From Cliona cf. orientalis (Eukaryota; Porifera; Demospongiae; Clionaida; Clionaidae): DNA of 64,000 bases. Below the pieces are notes generated by a model that did no database searches, had not been told where the DNA came from, and saw only the letters and a list, made by a program, of their open reading frames with translations. A program made the position numbers and the translations under genes. Positions 32,501 through 40,165 of the stretch are shown here, in pieces; within the stretch, counting starts at the first letter, position 1; every line of letters starts with the position of its first letter. Location of the stretch: contig OZ005699.1 in NCBI GenBank assembly GCA_963930775.1, positions 3,865,501 to 3,929,500 of the forward strand, in the 5' to 3' direction.

Positions 32501-33577
32501 AAGACTCCACCCATTTTGCATAAACAAGGTTGCTCGGCTAGTTTCTCAGCGAAGAAATGAACAGTCAGTCAAGCAGGGGCTCTGGGCTTAGCTACTTCGT
32601 TATGTTATGAGATAACTCTTAGTCAGGTTTGGCCTATGAGGAGGAGGCAGCAGCCTTTGGGCCACTCCTTTCCAGTATGTTACTGTAGGAGCCTTCTATG
32701 TGCCTTTCTTTCTATGGGGGTGCACCAGCACCCGGCGCACCCGTGGTTCCTATGCCACTGTAGACTGAATAGGGAAATCCCCCCCCCCCCCCCCCCCCCC
32801 CCCCCGAGTACAAGCTCGCCAAAGAAAGCAAACTGAGAGAATTGCCATATCTCATCGATAGTCCACGATCACTTCTACACTAGGTTCGAATTTTGGGCCC
32901 AACAAGCTTTCATGCGTGCTAAATATTTTGAAACAGTCTTAACGGTATTTTCGTCATAATTTTATCACAATAATTACCTCATCGGTTGGCCGAATTTTTT
33001 TTTGTTGATTTTAGTAGGAAATTTTGGCGAATTTTAATTTGGCGGTTGCTCGTATATTATAGACCATTAAACCGCATGGTTTTCCTGCCACTCATGTACT
33101 ACACATAAAATTAATACATAACTATATATTTACAGTCATAGCAATTAATGCCCTGCCTTTTGGTCCAAATTTGAAGTTCATGTGATTTTCCTAATAATAA
33201 TAGCATGTGTAGGAGAAACACATGGCCCAATAATTTGTATTAATTTTTACACTAAAACTAATTTGCTGGGCTCGTAATTGGATGAAAATTTTCATCGTAT
33301 TTAATTTTCTAACAGATCGAATCGTTATCATTACGCGCCGAACATGCCGATTATCACGGTCGCCACAAATTAATAATATAAACGCGAATAGATACAGATC
33401 TAGCTATTAAAGATACCTTGTTGCAGGACGTGTGCTCTGAGTCTCAGGAGCTCTTCCACCTGGATGATCACTTTTGAATCGTTGATATGCTACGTTTGAT
33501 CGCGAGCCGCTGTCCGAGGCTACGTTGCTACCATACTGATCGCTTGGAAACGTTAACAGCTTCTGCCTATCGGCCAT
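8035..33577 (-). CDS. chitin synthase chs-B with coiled coil and tandem SAM domains
   Basis: Processive family 2 glycosyltransferase making chitin from UDP-GlcNAc at the plasma membrane. Ten-exon model: 33577-33417, 24456-24069, 23440-22945, 19734-17329, 15911-15583, 15136-15068, 14959-14861, 11959-11812, 11634-11581, 8519-8035. All junctions are GT-AG, all phases match, and the sum is 4635 nt (1544 residues plus stop), a normal length for an animal chitin synthase. Approximate residues: membrane helices 75-470, CSTMYRENE 558, DADID 701-705, SPGCFSVFR 767-775, EDRW 803-806, QRRRW 840-844, membrane bundle to about 1075, SWGTRE 1077-1082, coiled coil 1165-1245, SAM1 1246-1312, SAM2 1317-1383, FWKTLI 1413-1418, two helices about 1448-1503. 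Exon 1 rests on phase and position only; the rest is well supported. It is the tandem neighbour of chs-A. Confidence 0.85.
9312..9365. repeat. 54-bp near-perfect palindrome
   Basis: Two 27-bp arms, 9312-9338 and 9339-9365, are reverse complements with one mismatch and no spacer. The centre reads CAATGCATTG. One arm with its flank matches the repeat at 46856-46900 (TCAGGGCCTCG...), so it arose by a head-to-head rearrangement inside a repeat copy. Confidence 0.85.
10216..11281. mobile_element. repeat family with ACCCCGCG/CGCGGGGT ends, copy 2
   Basis: Left end has GAGCTCTGTAGAGCACATAC then CCCGCG; right end has TTTACCCCTTGCGCATGCGC then GCGGGGTAAT, so the outer ends are partly inverted. A GAC-rich tract precedes the right end. 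Related copies are 952-1382 and about 15953-17293. It has no coding content that I recognise. Internal similarity to the 16-kb copy includes the CAGATTTCA segment. Confidence 0.6.
10313..10788. mobile_element. TA-flanked inverted-repeat element nested in the 10-kb repeat
   Basis: The ends are AGGCCCCAATTC followed by GTTGATTATTAGTTTCTCATCA, and the reverse complement at the right, with TA on each side (10311-10312 and 10789-10790). It is 476 bp and non-autonomous. CCCGCC-rich motifs lie just inside both ends. Confidence 0.75.
11581..11959 (-). CDS. chs-B exons 8-9: second SAM domain
   Basis: Two exons, 11959-11812 (acceptor tcatacag, donor GTATGA, phase 1) and 11634-11581 (acceptor ttattcag, donor GTAAGT, phase 1). 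Joined across G|CT (Ala) they give a full SAM domain of about 67 residues. Helix 1 has VRTWLKRLQLYEYSELF, the middle has NLKDLQENDLKAMGISKR, and the last helix has HLQRLKAGINNL. The conserved W, the L..Y...F pattern and the L..MGI core are all present. Within the exon the frame also runs on past 11812 for about 17 codons, but splicing at G|GTATGA gives the better domain. Confidence 0.85.
12519..12549. repeat. TTTC microsatellite
   Basis: About seven slightly imperfect repeats of TTTC (AAAG on the other strand) in a chs-B intron. Confidence 0.8.
12858..13042. mobile_element. CAG...CTG element with 5-bp target duplication TACTA
   Basis: 185 bp. The ends are CAGGCCCGTAGCCAG and CTGCCTACGGGCCTG. 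TACTA precedes it at 12853-12857 and follows it at 13043-13047. The body carries G-rich and C-rich runs, with GGGGGGTGCAC near both ends. Too short to code. Confidence 0.85.
13690..14226. repeat. repeat with GACG-type microsatellite, copy 1
   Basis: Direct repeat of 57610-58192. Shared landmarks in order are GACTCATGCAC, TGTAGATCTATAGCATG, GAGTATTGAACTAG, AACTGACCAGCAA, GACTTAACGTGACCACTC, a tract of GACG/GACA units, and GCCTACGCTTTGCGGTGAGG ending GGTTAA. The tract lies at about 14109-14173. No coding potential. Confidence 0.75.
14227..14560. mobile_element. fold-back element with about 105-bp inverted arms
   Basis: The left arm (14227-14331) and right arm (about 14452-14560) are reverse complements with scattered mismatches. 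Landmarks are AAAGTAGGGATGGCAGTG and CACATCCACTATACATCC. The central spacer is about 120 bp. Single arms recur near 40740-40850, and a split copy lies at 46714-46765 plus 47326-47375. Confidence 0.8.
14861..14959 (-). CDS. chs-B exon 7: end of first SAM domain
   Basis: 99-nt exon, acceptor ttttttgcag before 14959 and donor CCA|GTAGGT after 14861, both phase 0. It encodes DFLAIGIDKKGFRLRLQKAA and then KRLPSL, the AIGI core and last helix of SAM1. If the donor were not used, the frame would reach a stop (TGA, 14854-14852) after two further codons. Confidence 0.82.
15068..15136 (-). CDS. chs-B exon 6: middle of first SAM domain
   Basis: 69 nt (23 codons), acceptor ccatacag before 15136 and donor GTAAGA after 15068, phase 0 at both ends. 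It encodes EYKDNFKRHGYVNLHFIAA and MGSE, the second and third helices of the SAM fold. It joins WLRKQECL of exon 5 directly. Confidence 0.85.
15583..15911 (-). CDS. chs-B exon 5: acidic linker, coiled coil, start of SAM1
   Basis: 329-nt exon, acceptor ctctttcag before 15911 and donor CTG|GTAAGT after 15583. It joins exon 4 through T|TA (Leu). It encodes about 110 residues: a short Ser/Pro/Asp linker, then a Glu/Lys/Gln-rich heptad region of about 80 residues (for example EEFEQLEQEHRQLKIRY and KQEIKQKEEELKPLEKK), then LKWKETLQWLRKQECL, the first SAM helix. A coiled coil after SWGTRE is usual for animal chitin synthases; the SAM domain is the addition. Confidence 0.85.
16162..16366. mobile_element. 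TA-flanked CCGTA element
   Basis: 205 bp. Ends CCGTAGGACGGGTTTTAATT and the near reverse complement (AATTAAAACCCGACCTACAG), with TA on each side. The body is built of repeated TTGCGAA/TAATTGCG units. No ORF. Confidence 0.82.
16558..17054. mobile_element. TA-flanked CCGTA element, 497 bp
   Basis: Ends CCGTACCCTCGCGAAAGAGG then GCCCAC, and GTGGGC then CCTCTTTTGCGAGGGTACGG, with TA on both sides (16556-16557, 17055-17056). Subterminal CGGCCCA(C/T)(T/C)CCCC motifs are also inverted. Short ORFs here do not resemble proteins. Confidence 0.82.
17329..19734 (-). CDS. chs-B exon 4: catalytic domain and SWGTRE membrane bundle
   Basis: 2406-nt exon, 801 full codons, acceptor catag before 19734 and donor CAGT|GTAAGT after 17329. 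It carries the whole glycosyltransferase core: CSTMYRENEIEMKQML, DADIDF (metal and UDP binding in this family), SPGCFSVFRC, EDRWLC (catalytic acid region) and QRRRWIPSTIANL (product-binding motif of processive beta-glycosyltransferases). Five or more membrane helices follow, then NLDSQSWGTREG, diagnostic of animal chitin synthases, and a cysteine cluster (CVACCIWCCRR) that could be lipid-modified. All catalytic motifs are intact. Confidence 0.96.
21056..21967. mobile_element. TA-flanked CCGTA element interrupted by a second element
   Basis: Ends CCGTATATGTTCTAATA and TATTAGAAAGTATACGG, with TA on both sides. The left arm is split by the inner element 21073-21374. Removing it with one TAATA copy restores TTCTAATATAGGCGCC, which matches the intact right arm. 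GGCGCC-rich segments recur inside. Confidence 0.82.
21073..21374. mobile_element. CAAGGGTGTAGACA element with 5-bp target duplication TAATA
   Basis: 302 bp with ends CAAGGGTGTAGACA and TGTCTATACCCTTG. TAATA flanks it at 21068-21072 and 21375-21379. It contains a C run of about 27 and a GCGCGCTTCGCGC hairpin. Confidence 0.88.
22491..22868. mobile_element. TA-flanked CCGTA element, copy A
   Basis: 378 bp. Ends CCGTAGAAACTGGTTGTTAA and its reverse complement, TA on both sides. Its sister copy is 30472-30841. Contains repeated AAGCGCAT units near the right end. No coding content. Confidence 0.88.
22945..23440 (-). CDS. chs-B exon 3: membrane segments
   Basis: 496-nt exon, acceptor tttttccag before 23440, donor GTAGGT after 22945 (phase 1). 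It opens GIAGSGAEVVAMTTFVYLVL and ends TARYKSS. It aligns with chs-A exon 3 and supplies helices upstream of the catalytic domain. Confidence 0.88.
24069..24456 (-). CDS. chs-B exon 2: first membrane helices
   Basis: 388-nt exon, acceptor cacaatag before 24456, donor GTAAGT after 24069 (phase 0). A hydrophilic start (TPDPESSLNRTQ) leads into helices with GVVFLVIVLVSSVLSKLTLV, YWYLQLVLLIPNFITLVRC and GVIGKTTRTYPWP. It is a close homologue of chs-A exon 2, and both complete an Arg codon begun by exon 1. Confidence 0.86.
25833..26019. mobile_element. TA-flanked element with CCATA/TACGG ends
   Basis: 187 bp. Left end CCATAAATTGCGAATATTTC, right end GAAATATTCGCGATTTACGG, TA on both sides. The body repeats GCGAAAAT-type units. 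Confidence 0.78.
26601..28125 (+). pseudogene. decayed hAT-type transposase (TTF zinc-finger/ZMYM-like)
   Basis: Plus-strand remnant inside chs-B intron 1. Segments in order: an N-terminal piece from ATG 26601; the main open frame 26704-27471 with NPTWYNIYPWLEYS, CYCYSCHLFG, GFRDWKHATGKGGLVSKHDS and ALRGHREGED..NRGNFLEL; after a one-base shift, YNLLAATHD and, following a stop, ILADETKDCNKKEQLAIVV; then 27765-28082 with SQGYDGASVMSGRCAGVQQ and VHCYAHLLNLVLVD, the hAT catalytic region. At least two frameshifts and several stops interrupt it, and an unrelated repeat begins near 28125. It cannot make an intact transposase. A possible left end (CAGTAGGGCC, near 26454) is visible; the right end is not. 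Confidence 0.82.
28133..28258. repeat. repeat module, inverted partner of 30225-30348
   Basis: About 125 bp matching the reverse complement of 30225-30348 with a few mismatches. Landmarks: GAATCTCGTTATGTACAGAC, GGTATTTAATCACAGGG, AATTCCACGCCCTTGCGCT. It lies just past the hAT remnant and probably interrupted it. Confidence 0.75.
28460..29179. mobile_element. CAGGGGCGTAGCCAGG element with 5-bp target duplication GCAAT
   Basis: 720 bp. Ends CAGGGGCGTAGCCAGG and CCTGGCTACGCCCCTG. GCAAT flanks it at 28455-28459 and 29180-29184. It contains the hairpin GCGCGCTTTGCGCGC (about 29123-29137), C runs, and a complete second element at 28564-28925. Confidence 0.9.
28564..28925. mobile_element. CAAGGGCGGAGAA element nested in 28460-29179, duplication CAAGT
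   Basis: 362 bp with ends CAAGGGCGGAGAA and TTTCTCCGCCCCTG. CAAGT is duplicated at 28559-28563 and 28926-28930. It carries repeated GTGGGGGGGCTCAG / CTGAGCCCCCC segments. It is related in design to its host but has different ends. Confidence 0.85.
29690..29770 (-). repeat. tRNA-like sequence, possible SINE head
   Basis: On the minus strand, GGTGTAGTGGTTGG resembles an internal pol III A box and, about 40 nt on, AGGTTCAAATCTCGC resembles a B box. The cloverleaf stems pair poorly, so it is not a functional tRNA. It could be a tRNA-derived SINE fragment. Confidence 0.35.
30225..30348. repeat. repeat module, inverted partner of 28133-28258
   Basis: Reverse-complement match to 28133-28258. It is flanked here by no hAT sequence, which indicates that the module is an independent repeat. 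Confidence 0.75.
30472..30841. mobile_element. TA-flanked CCGTA element, copy B
   Basis: 370 bp, TA on both sides, a close relative of 22491-22868 over its whole length. Its right end reads CTACAG in place of CTACGG. Confidence 0.87.
30865..31317. mobile_element. TA-flanked CCGTATAGCGGG element
   Basis: 453 bp. Ends CCGTATAGCGGG and CCCGCTATACGG with TA flanks. Subterminal units such as TTTTCGTA and ATACGAAAAT are inverted. Same terminal dodecamer type as 38072-38278, different body. Confidence 0.82.
32225..32985. repeat. reversed copy of the 43.4-kb repeat, interrupted twice
   Basis: Reverse-complement homologue of 43390-43865. The element 32406-32760 has inserted at TAGAC, and a C run of about 27 (32779-32805) sits where the other copy has TCCC. 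Further parts of similar sequence appear at 8580-9230. Confidence 0.7.
32406..32760. mobile_element. CAGTGGCATAGGAAG element with 5-bp target duplication TAGAC
   Basis: 355 bp. Ends CAGTGGCATAGGAAG and TTCCTATGCCACTG. TAGAC flanks it at 32401-32405 and 32761-32765. The homologous repeat at 43.7 kb lacks the element and has a single related pentamer (TTGAC on the same strand). Confidence 0.9.
33417..33577 (-). CDS. chs-B exon 1: cytosolic N-terminus (predicted)
   Basis: 161 nt from ATG at 33577 to donor ACAAG|GTATCT at 33417. It encodes a hydrophilic peptide starting MADRQKLLTFPSDQYGSN, rich in Ser/Arg, with no membrane helix. It leaves AG, which exon 2 completes as AGG (Arg), the same phase and codon type as chs-A exon 1. 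Assignment is by phase, position and composition; about 9 kb of intron separates it from exon 2, so a nearer alternative start is possible. Confidence 0.55.
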
Positions 33578-34796
33578 GATAGGCCTAGGAATAGACTAAA
33601 ATTAATTTCAATTTCACCGTTCCGTCGGGTTTACTTGTAGTCGCTGAAGTCAATTTTTTCTTGGATAGGCCTAGCCACTTCGCCGTGTTGCTTAAACTTC
33701 CAGCACTTTCAACTTGCTATATCCCATTATAAATTTTTAATTACGTGTATTATAACTAGAGTAAACGATCAATTGTCGGACAATCAATTATTTGGACCCA
33801 ATATCGGGAGAACGGAAATAGCTACGATTGTCGATCTTGCGACGATGTAGCCCCACCCACGTAAATTGAATGCTTGCAAACCGAATGGGAGCTTGGAGTG
33901 ATGATGCGTTTTTGCGACTAGTATTCCGCCAGAAACACCAGCTAGTGTTCGAAAACTGCAATTTAATATCGGACAAAGCGACCAATTTTCGGACAGCGGC
34001 TTGTCATAGGCGTCCACAAGCAGAGTCAGATATCGAAAGTGCCCAAACGACCCTATTTGCGCTCAGCAGCGTTGCTTGGATTTGCTCGATTTCTAAATCC
34101 AATGTCGGACAAATTAATTCTGAACTATTATATGAATTTATCAGCAATTATTAAACTTCTAATAATTAAAATTAATAGGTATGCATACGGGGGTGAAGAT
34201 TGATCCTGTGGACTTTCTAGAGCTGCATGCGTCATTCTAGAGCGATATCCAATGGTGCCTGAGCGCTGTCCGAAACAAGACGAACAATTAATACGTATAA
34301 TCGGGAGTATTAGACTCTTTTTCCGAAGGTATAGACCTCCATGCAGGCAGGTGGCTGCCTCCACAGAAGAGGAACAGACCATCAGGAGAACGCACACTTC
34401 ACCTGGTGCGCTCACATACATAAGCTTAATATGATCGGCGCATGCGCACGAGCGCTACGGTATGATACCGGTAATACTCTCCAATAAGGCGCTAAAAATT
34501 GCACCAAAAGTTGAACATAAACATTCCACAGGATTTATGCTAATTATATTAGTTCAAAGTGTTCATGAATTCAATTTTGTAATTATTATTCTACCCGGTT
34601 ACTACTGCAATCATGAATATTATTATTGGTTGCTTATAGCTAGCTGAGATCTGCAGCTGAATGATTAGCTGAGACTACAGCTACAAAATAATATTATTAT
34701 AATACATAAATCTTTATAATTATTATTATCAGATTCTATGACTTTTACCATCATAAGAATACCTAGTATTATTAATACCAAATCCAAAATTAAATT
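33578..34796. other. spacer between chs-B 5' end and TTC19-like 3' end
   Basis: Presumed chs-B promoter region plus an element-like stretch (about 33770-34125) containing repeated TCGGACA motifs at 33776, 33970, 33998 and 34105 and similar outer ends (TGTCGGACAA). No TATA box or exon recognised. Confidence 0.45.
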
Positions 34797-37700
34797 TTAA
34801 GCGTTGAACACCGTTTTTTTTATAATTTCATGCAACACTTTGTCTCCTGCTCTCTTTGCAGCTGTCATTGCTTTGTTGCACATCTCCACTGCAGCCTTTT
34901 CGTTCCCTGGAAATATATGTATTTCAAAAATTTAATGATCCAAATTTCTCTTCCTCCCTCACAATCCCCATGCTCTTGCTCTCCTAGCCTCTCCCTATAG
35001 CTATATATACAGCCCTAGCATGCATGGTATGACATTGCCAGGGTATAACTCTCTCCCAGCCCTCTCTGGTATCCCTCTTAATATCTATACCTAACTACAT
35101 GCAGCGAAAACTAATGGAAAGCACACCTTGGTGAGACTGAACTTCGGCGAGATTGCACTGGATGATGGCAAGGTGCTCTTCGACATCTTGAATGTTTTTG
35201 TTCAATTTAGCAATAGCCAAACTCTGCCTCACTACCTCTTCTGCCTCCCTGTACTTCCCCTCTCCATCCAATGCCGTACCAAGGTCATTCTGCATCACTG
35301 CAACCTATACAATAATCTTAAAAAATTTTTATGGAATAGCTATACAGCTTATCTGCATATCTTTTTTATAATAATATTATAATATTTATATACCCTGTAT
35401 ATTGTCGATCTGTCCCTGAGGCTCTAGTTATAGGTACTAATAGTTGTCTGCTAACTCAAACAGTCATTGACAAAGGCGCAAGAGACCTCGATAGCTGTGT
35501 GCACAATATTCTTGTCATAAACAAAACTTGCTGTTTAGATCTTCAGTTGTCATTGAAATGCTTGTTTGATAATCTCATTAAATTTTGTTTATGAGAGTGC
35601 TAATCATAAAATTTGAATAATGACCATGCACATGCATATTATTATGCTCACTAGACTAGTGCTACACCATGGCTCATAATAAATATGGTTCTATTGGTAT
35701 TGGCTAAGTTTAAATTTGGTGATCTGAAAAGTATACTACTGCCTTAGGTGTGTGTGCATTAAATTTAATTAGCGTTAAAACCTCACCAAAGTTTCCTGCT
35801 ATATATACGATTATAATAAATATTCCTCCTGACTGTCACTAGAAGTTTAACTGGTTGTCAGGTAGTGATCTTCGTACTTTTTGAACATTATTTGACTAAG
35901 GATGAATGCACTACTGGAGAATGGTCATAGTAACATTACCATAATAATAATAGTATACTACCAAATCATACACATAGCATGCAGGTGGTCTGCCGGGCAG
36001 GTCTTGCTGGACCAATAATATTTTGAGTTATCACAATACATAATACTGTCATATTATAAGCCGGAATCTCACTGGAAGAAGCCTGAGCTAGACCATTGGT
36101 AAGTGTGAACTCTTTGTCGATTTAGGTGGTCTTCTTGCATGTGGTATGTAAGGACATGCCCACAAATGACATCATGTGACACAATAATTGGAAACGTTTT
36201 GCGGTGCGCTTTTACATGCTGTATTACTTTGCCTTACCAGTGTCAAAACTACTGCTACACCAATTATTATAGTACGCAAATGTACATGTAGCTACCTGGA
36301 TGTCTTCGGGGCCATAGATGTCTTTGGCAATGCCCACAGCCTCTGAGAACGCCTCACCAGCTTCTCTATGCTGCCCAACAATCAGATAATATTGCCCCAA
36401 GCCATGGAGGCACATCCCTAACAGAGCATGGCTACAGTGCATATTATAAAAGGAATAACAGCAATGCACTACAGTGATACAAAACCAGAACCAATGGGCT
36501 TATCTATTTGTACACATAAAAAATCATCTCAGATTTTTGCTTTCTTGAATTGTTGGGACTACGGTTGATAACTGCATGGTACAGGCAGTGTCAGGTACTA
36601 CATAATAATAATATTATAGCTTTCAAATGAATTCCCCATAATATTATTATTATAGCGAACAAAGCTGCAGTATTGTTATCAAAACAACCAGGTGCAAAAG
36701 CGGTAAGTGGTACAAGTACACCTGGAAAGCTTCTGACCATAATTAAGTTAAAGGTACATGTAGAAGAGTAGTGGTATATACTACATGTACATGTACATCC
36801 ATTAGTGCATATTGCCATTATTGGATGCATGTTGATAATGCACAAGGTATGTTTTGACACCGGATGTTGAAGTACACTGAACTTGTACAGAGAGCTGGCA
36901 CGAAATAATAATATCACCTCTAAAAAGTGCATAATATTATTATCAAACTGAAACTGCATTATACAAGTTATGTACTCTCTACCCATGCTATAGGCAACCA
37001 TTCAATTTTAGCATCCTATACTTCTATTATTATAGATACATGTGGGAACCACATGCAATATTTAATTCAGAACTATTATACTGCATATATTATAGCATAA
37101 TAATACATAAATCTGACCTTTCAGGGGACTCTGTCTGCCCCCATCTCTCTCTGGCCTTTTCAACACACCACAAGAAACCCACTGAAGCAACCTCATATCT
37201 ACACATAATACACACACAAAAACACACATTCATGTTCTAAACAAACCTCCTATATATACATGGACACAAACACAATTACTACAAGCTCTGAAACCTGATA
37301 GATGCAGGAAGAATAGGTAGTCAAGTTAGCGCCTGTGCTTGTATATACAGGCTGACCTATAGGCTATTATAGAGTTCTTCACATGCACTCAATATTCAAT
37401 GAACTGGCTATACAGAAGTGAAAGTTAACAACTAACCCCAAACCCATAAGGGAAACCATCCCATTGCCTGCTGGGAAAAGCCCATGCAATGATATGTCAA
37501 CCCAATGAAAGGCACAGCCTTGCACTATGTATATATAATATATATATATACAGGTGCCTATAGATTTAAGGGTAGATTTTGGGACTTCTCCGGCCCTTAG
37601 TCTCAAGCAATGCATTCAGATACTAGATAATAAGAATGTGACATGTTTTAAAAGCATACATGTATGATTTGCTTATTACCTAGCATATGTTTTGGTTAGA

Positions 37701-40165
37701 GATTCAATAAACAAACTTACTTTCTCTGGTTAGAGTAAATCTTTGAGAGCTTGAGGGATATCTCAATGATTGCTTCACTCTCCTAAAAATGAAAAAATAC
37801 AGCATTGTAAGTAGTGTCTTGGTAGGTGCTCTATACAACGTGCATAATGTATACAAAAACACTACAATTATTATTTATTTATAATTATGATTATTATTTG
37901 CATGCATTATAGCTAGTATGCTAAACATTACAAACCTTCATTAATTTTACTCTGAGTCATTGAATTATGCTACATGCACTGATATAAAATTTAAGATCAA
38001 AATAAGAATTAAAGATATTATATCGAGTCCTAACCATTCAGGATTATTATGTGAACACTATAATCAATGTACCGTATAGTGGGAAACTTTCGAGGGAGAA
38101 AATTTTCACGAATTTCACGATTTTTCAGCCATCTGCGAAAGTTTTCTCCACGAACTTCTAGGCATGCCACACCCATTATGCGACTAGTTTTAACATTCCG
38201 CGAAAGTTTTCTCCGCGAAATGCTCTTTTCCTACCGATCCGCGAAAGTTTTCTCCCTCGAAAATTTCCCGCTATACGGTATTATAGCTACCTGCTCCATT
38301 CCAGCAGTGAGCATGATCCTCATTGTCTCCTTGAAGCTGATCTCTGCCTATAGGAAGTCAATAATGTGATACGTGCACTAGTCTCAAGTAAGGTATCATG
38401 TGTAACAATTTCAGGTATCCTGAACATGACAACCACCACCTGTCTACCGTGAATAGGTGCATCAGACTATTATACATGCTAGTATGGTAAACTGACAATA
38501 CAAGTTTACGCAAACAATCAAGATACCACCTAAATTGGTGCCATTGGTGTAATAAGAACAGTCAACCTATAGTAGGTATGTTAAATTCTATTGCTAGTTC
38601 ACAAAATTAATTTCACTGTGTGCAAAAAAAAAGATTAAATTTTTGTGTTGAAAGCCCAAGGCAGGTAACCAGTCTCTAATAAGCTATGGTAAATCATAAG
38701 ATTGTTTCTCTTTTTATTGAAGACTTCTCTACTATCATAGTGGACTGATCAATAATTATTGTCTATGAGACACATATTCAATAACAGTGTTACATGTTGG
38801 GAGGACATCTTAAATGTAGGAAATTTATACAATGTATGCACCATTGAAAGATTGTATAGGTATACTACTGACTACAGATTAGAGTGTTGAACAACTGTGG
38901 AAATATAATACTAGCAATACAAGGGAATGTACTGTTTGGGGGTATGTTTCAATTTGTGTATGGCAAACCAACCTGCTCCAGCTTTCCGGGTTGCTCAAGG
39001 TAAATGTTAGCCATCTGTGAGAACAAACAATGAAGTACCAAGAAGTATTGAGAAACACCAAGACTGGCTTGGTAGTTTATTATAGCAGAATCATTCCAAA
39101 AAACCCAGGCTGAGTTGTTTATTCAAAACTAACGCATTCTTACCTACTTACTGTATCTAGGACATAGGCCCTGGCTTCAGTGTATGTTTGCGAAGATGAG
39201 TGCTTAGACTTGGCCAGTATTTCGAGAGCTTGATGGCAAGCTCTCTCTGCTCTCTGATACGCACCAGATCGACGGTACCTGTTAGCCTTAAGCAGGTAGC
39301 GTTTAACAGAGGAAGGCACCTTAGTGGGATCATCATCATCATCGTCAGAATCACTGCCAAGCAATCCAAAGAACGCTAAAGGAATAATACATGTACACAT
39401 GTAGTATATACATGCAAAAGTATGGTGTATGTATATGTATCAGAGTACATACACACATGTGCAGAACCAATATAATTATTATACCAATCACAAGTCTATT
39501 GAGATTAATCATAGTACCATGTATGCAGTGCTTGCACCATGCATCCCTTGTTTTAGAGTGGGACTACCTGTTTAGAGTACCAACAACTCGGTGCTACTCT
39601 AAACTGTCAAGGGAATTGTGCTAGGAAACACTTGTGTATGCATTGCCAGCTTAAATTAGAGTGGGACCACTTGTTTAGAGTACAGGTGAGGAAGCTACTG
39701 AACTAGTACTCTGAGAAGGTAATGGTAGAAAGAGGGAGTCTCAGAGAGAGCAGGAAAAGAGAAACAAGGCCATAAGCTTTAAAAGGACAGTGCAATTTTA
39801 CTGAGTGTAACTTCTTGATATGCCCAAACACTACATGCAGAGCACAGCAGACCATAACTTAGATTATGGGAGCAACACCCTAACCATGATCTCTTTTATC
39901 TCTGGGAGGCTGGAGGAGGGTCAATACACTTCAAATAGTACACTGAATTGTTTCATGTGGAAAGCTCAAGAAAAAAATGAGTAGCTAACCATACTCTTAT
40001 TGAGGCACCTGCATCAATTTTTAGTCCATAAACACCAGAGGTAACCTCAATAAGACCAATTACAACCCTGATGCCCAGAGTGAGTAGTAACATCTGTCCC
40101 CTCAGGAACAGCCTTCTCCTGAGGAAGCACCACACTCTCAACCTCATAAAAAGGTGACCAGAGAT
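34797..40165 (-). CDS. TTC19-like TPR protein (mitochondrial complex III factor family)
   Basis: Exons: 40165-40067 (tentative), 39375-39152, 39014-38973, 38347-38291, 37782-37721, 37198-37118, 36431-36296, 35304-35127, 34906-34797. All are GT-AG with matching phases; 328 codons plus stop TAA at 34799-34797. The first coding exon is not identified. From the exon at 39375 on, the order of TPR helices matches animal TTC19: an acidic DSDDDDDD stretch, DTMANIYLEQ, FKETMRIMLTAGM, EAIIEISLKLSKIYSNQRKY, ALLGMCLHGLGQYYLIVGQ, YGPEDIQVAVMQNDLGTALD and EHLAIIQCNLAEV. TTC19 family members act in mitochondria, binding complex III during Rieske protein turnover; the targeting peptide would be in the missing exon. 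Paralogous TPR proteins are a weaker alternative. Confidence 0.82.
38072..38278. mobile_element. TA-flanked CCGTATAGTGGGAAA element in a TTC19-like intron
   Basis: 207 bp. Ends CCGTATAGTGGGAAACTTTC and GAAAATTTCCCGCTATACGG with TA flanks. The body has four GCGAAAGTTTTCTCC-type units. It ends only 12 bp from the donor of exon 38291-38347. Confidence 0.88.

Larger units (their letters stand above)
24457..33416. other. chs-B intron 1, about 9 kb of transposon-derived sequence
   Basis: Holds the decayed hAT transposase, nested non-autonomous elements (25833-26019, 28460-29179, 30472-30841, 30865-31317, 32406-32760), a tRNA-like stretch and a reversed copy of the 43.4-kb repeat (about 32225-32985). 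Between 24600 and 25400 I see no gene or clear element. The length depends on exon 1 being at 33417-33577. Confidence 0.55.
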
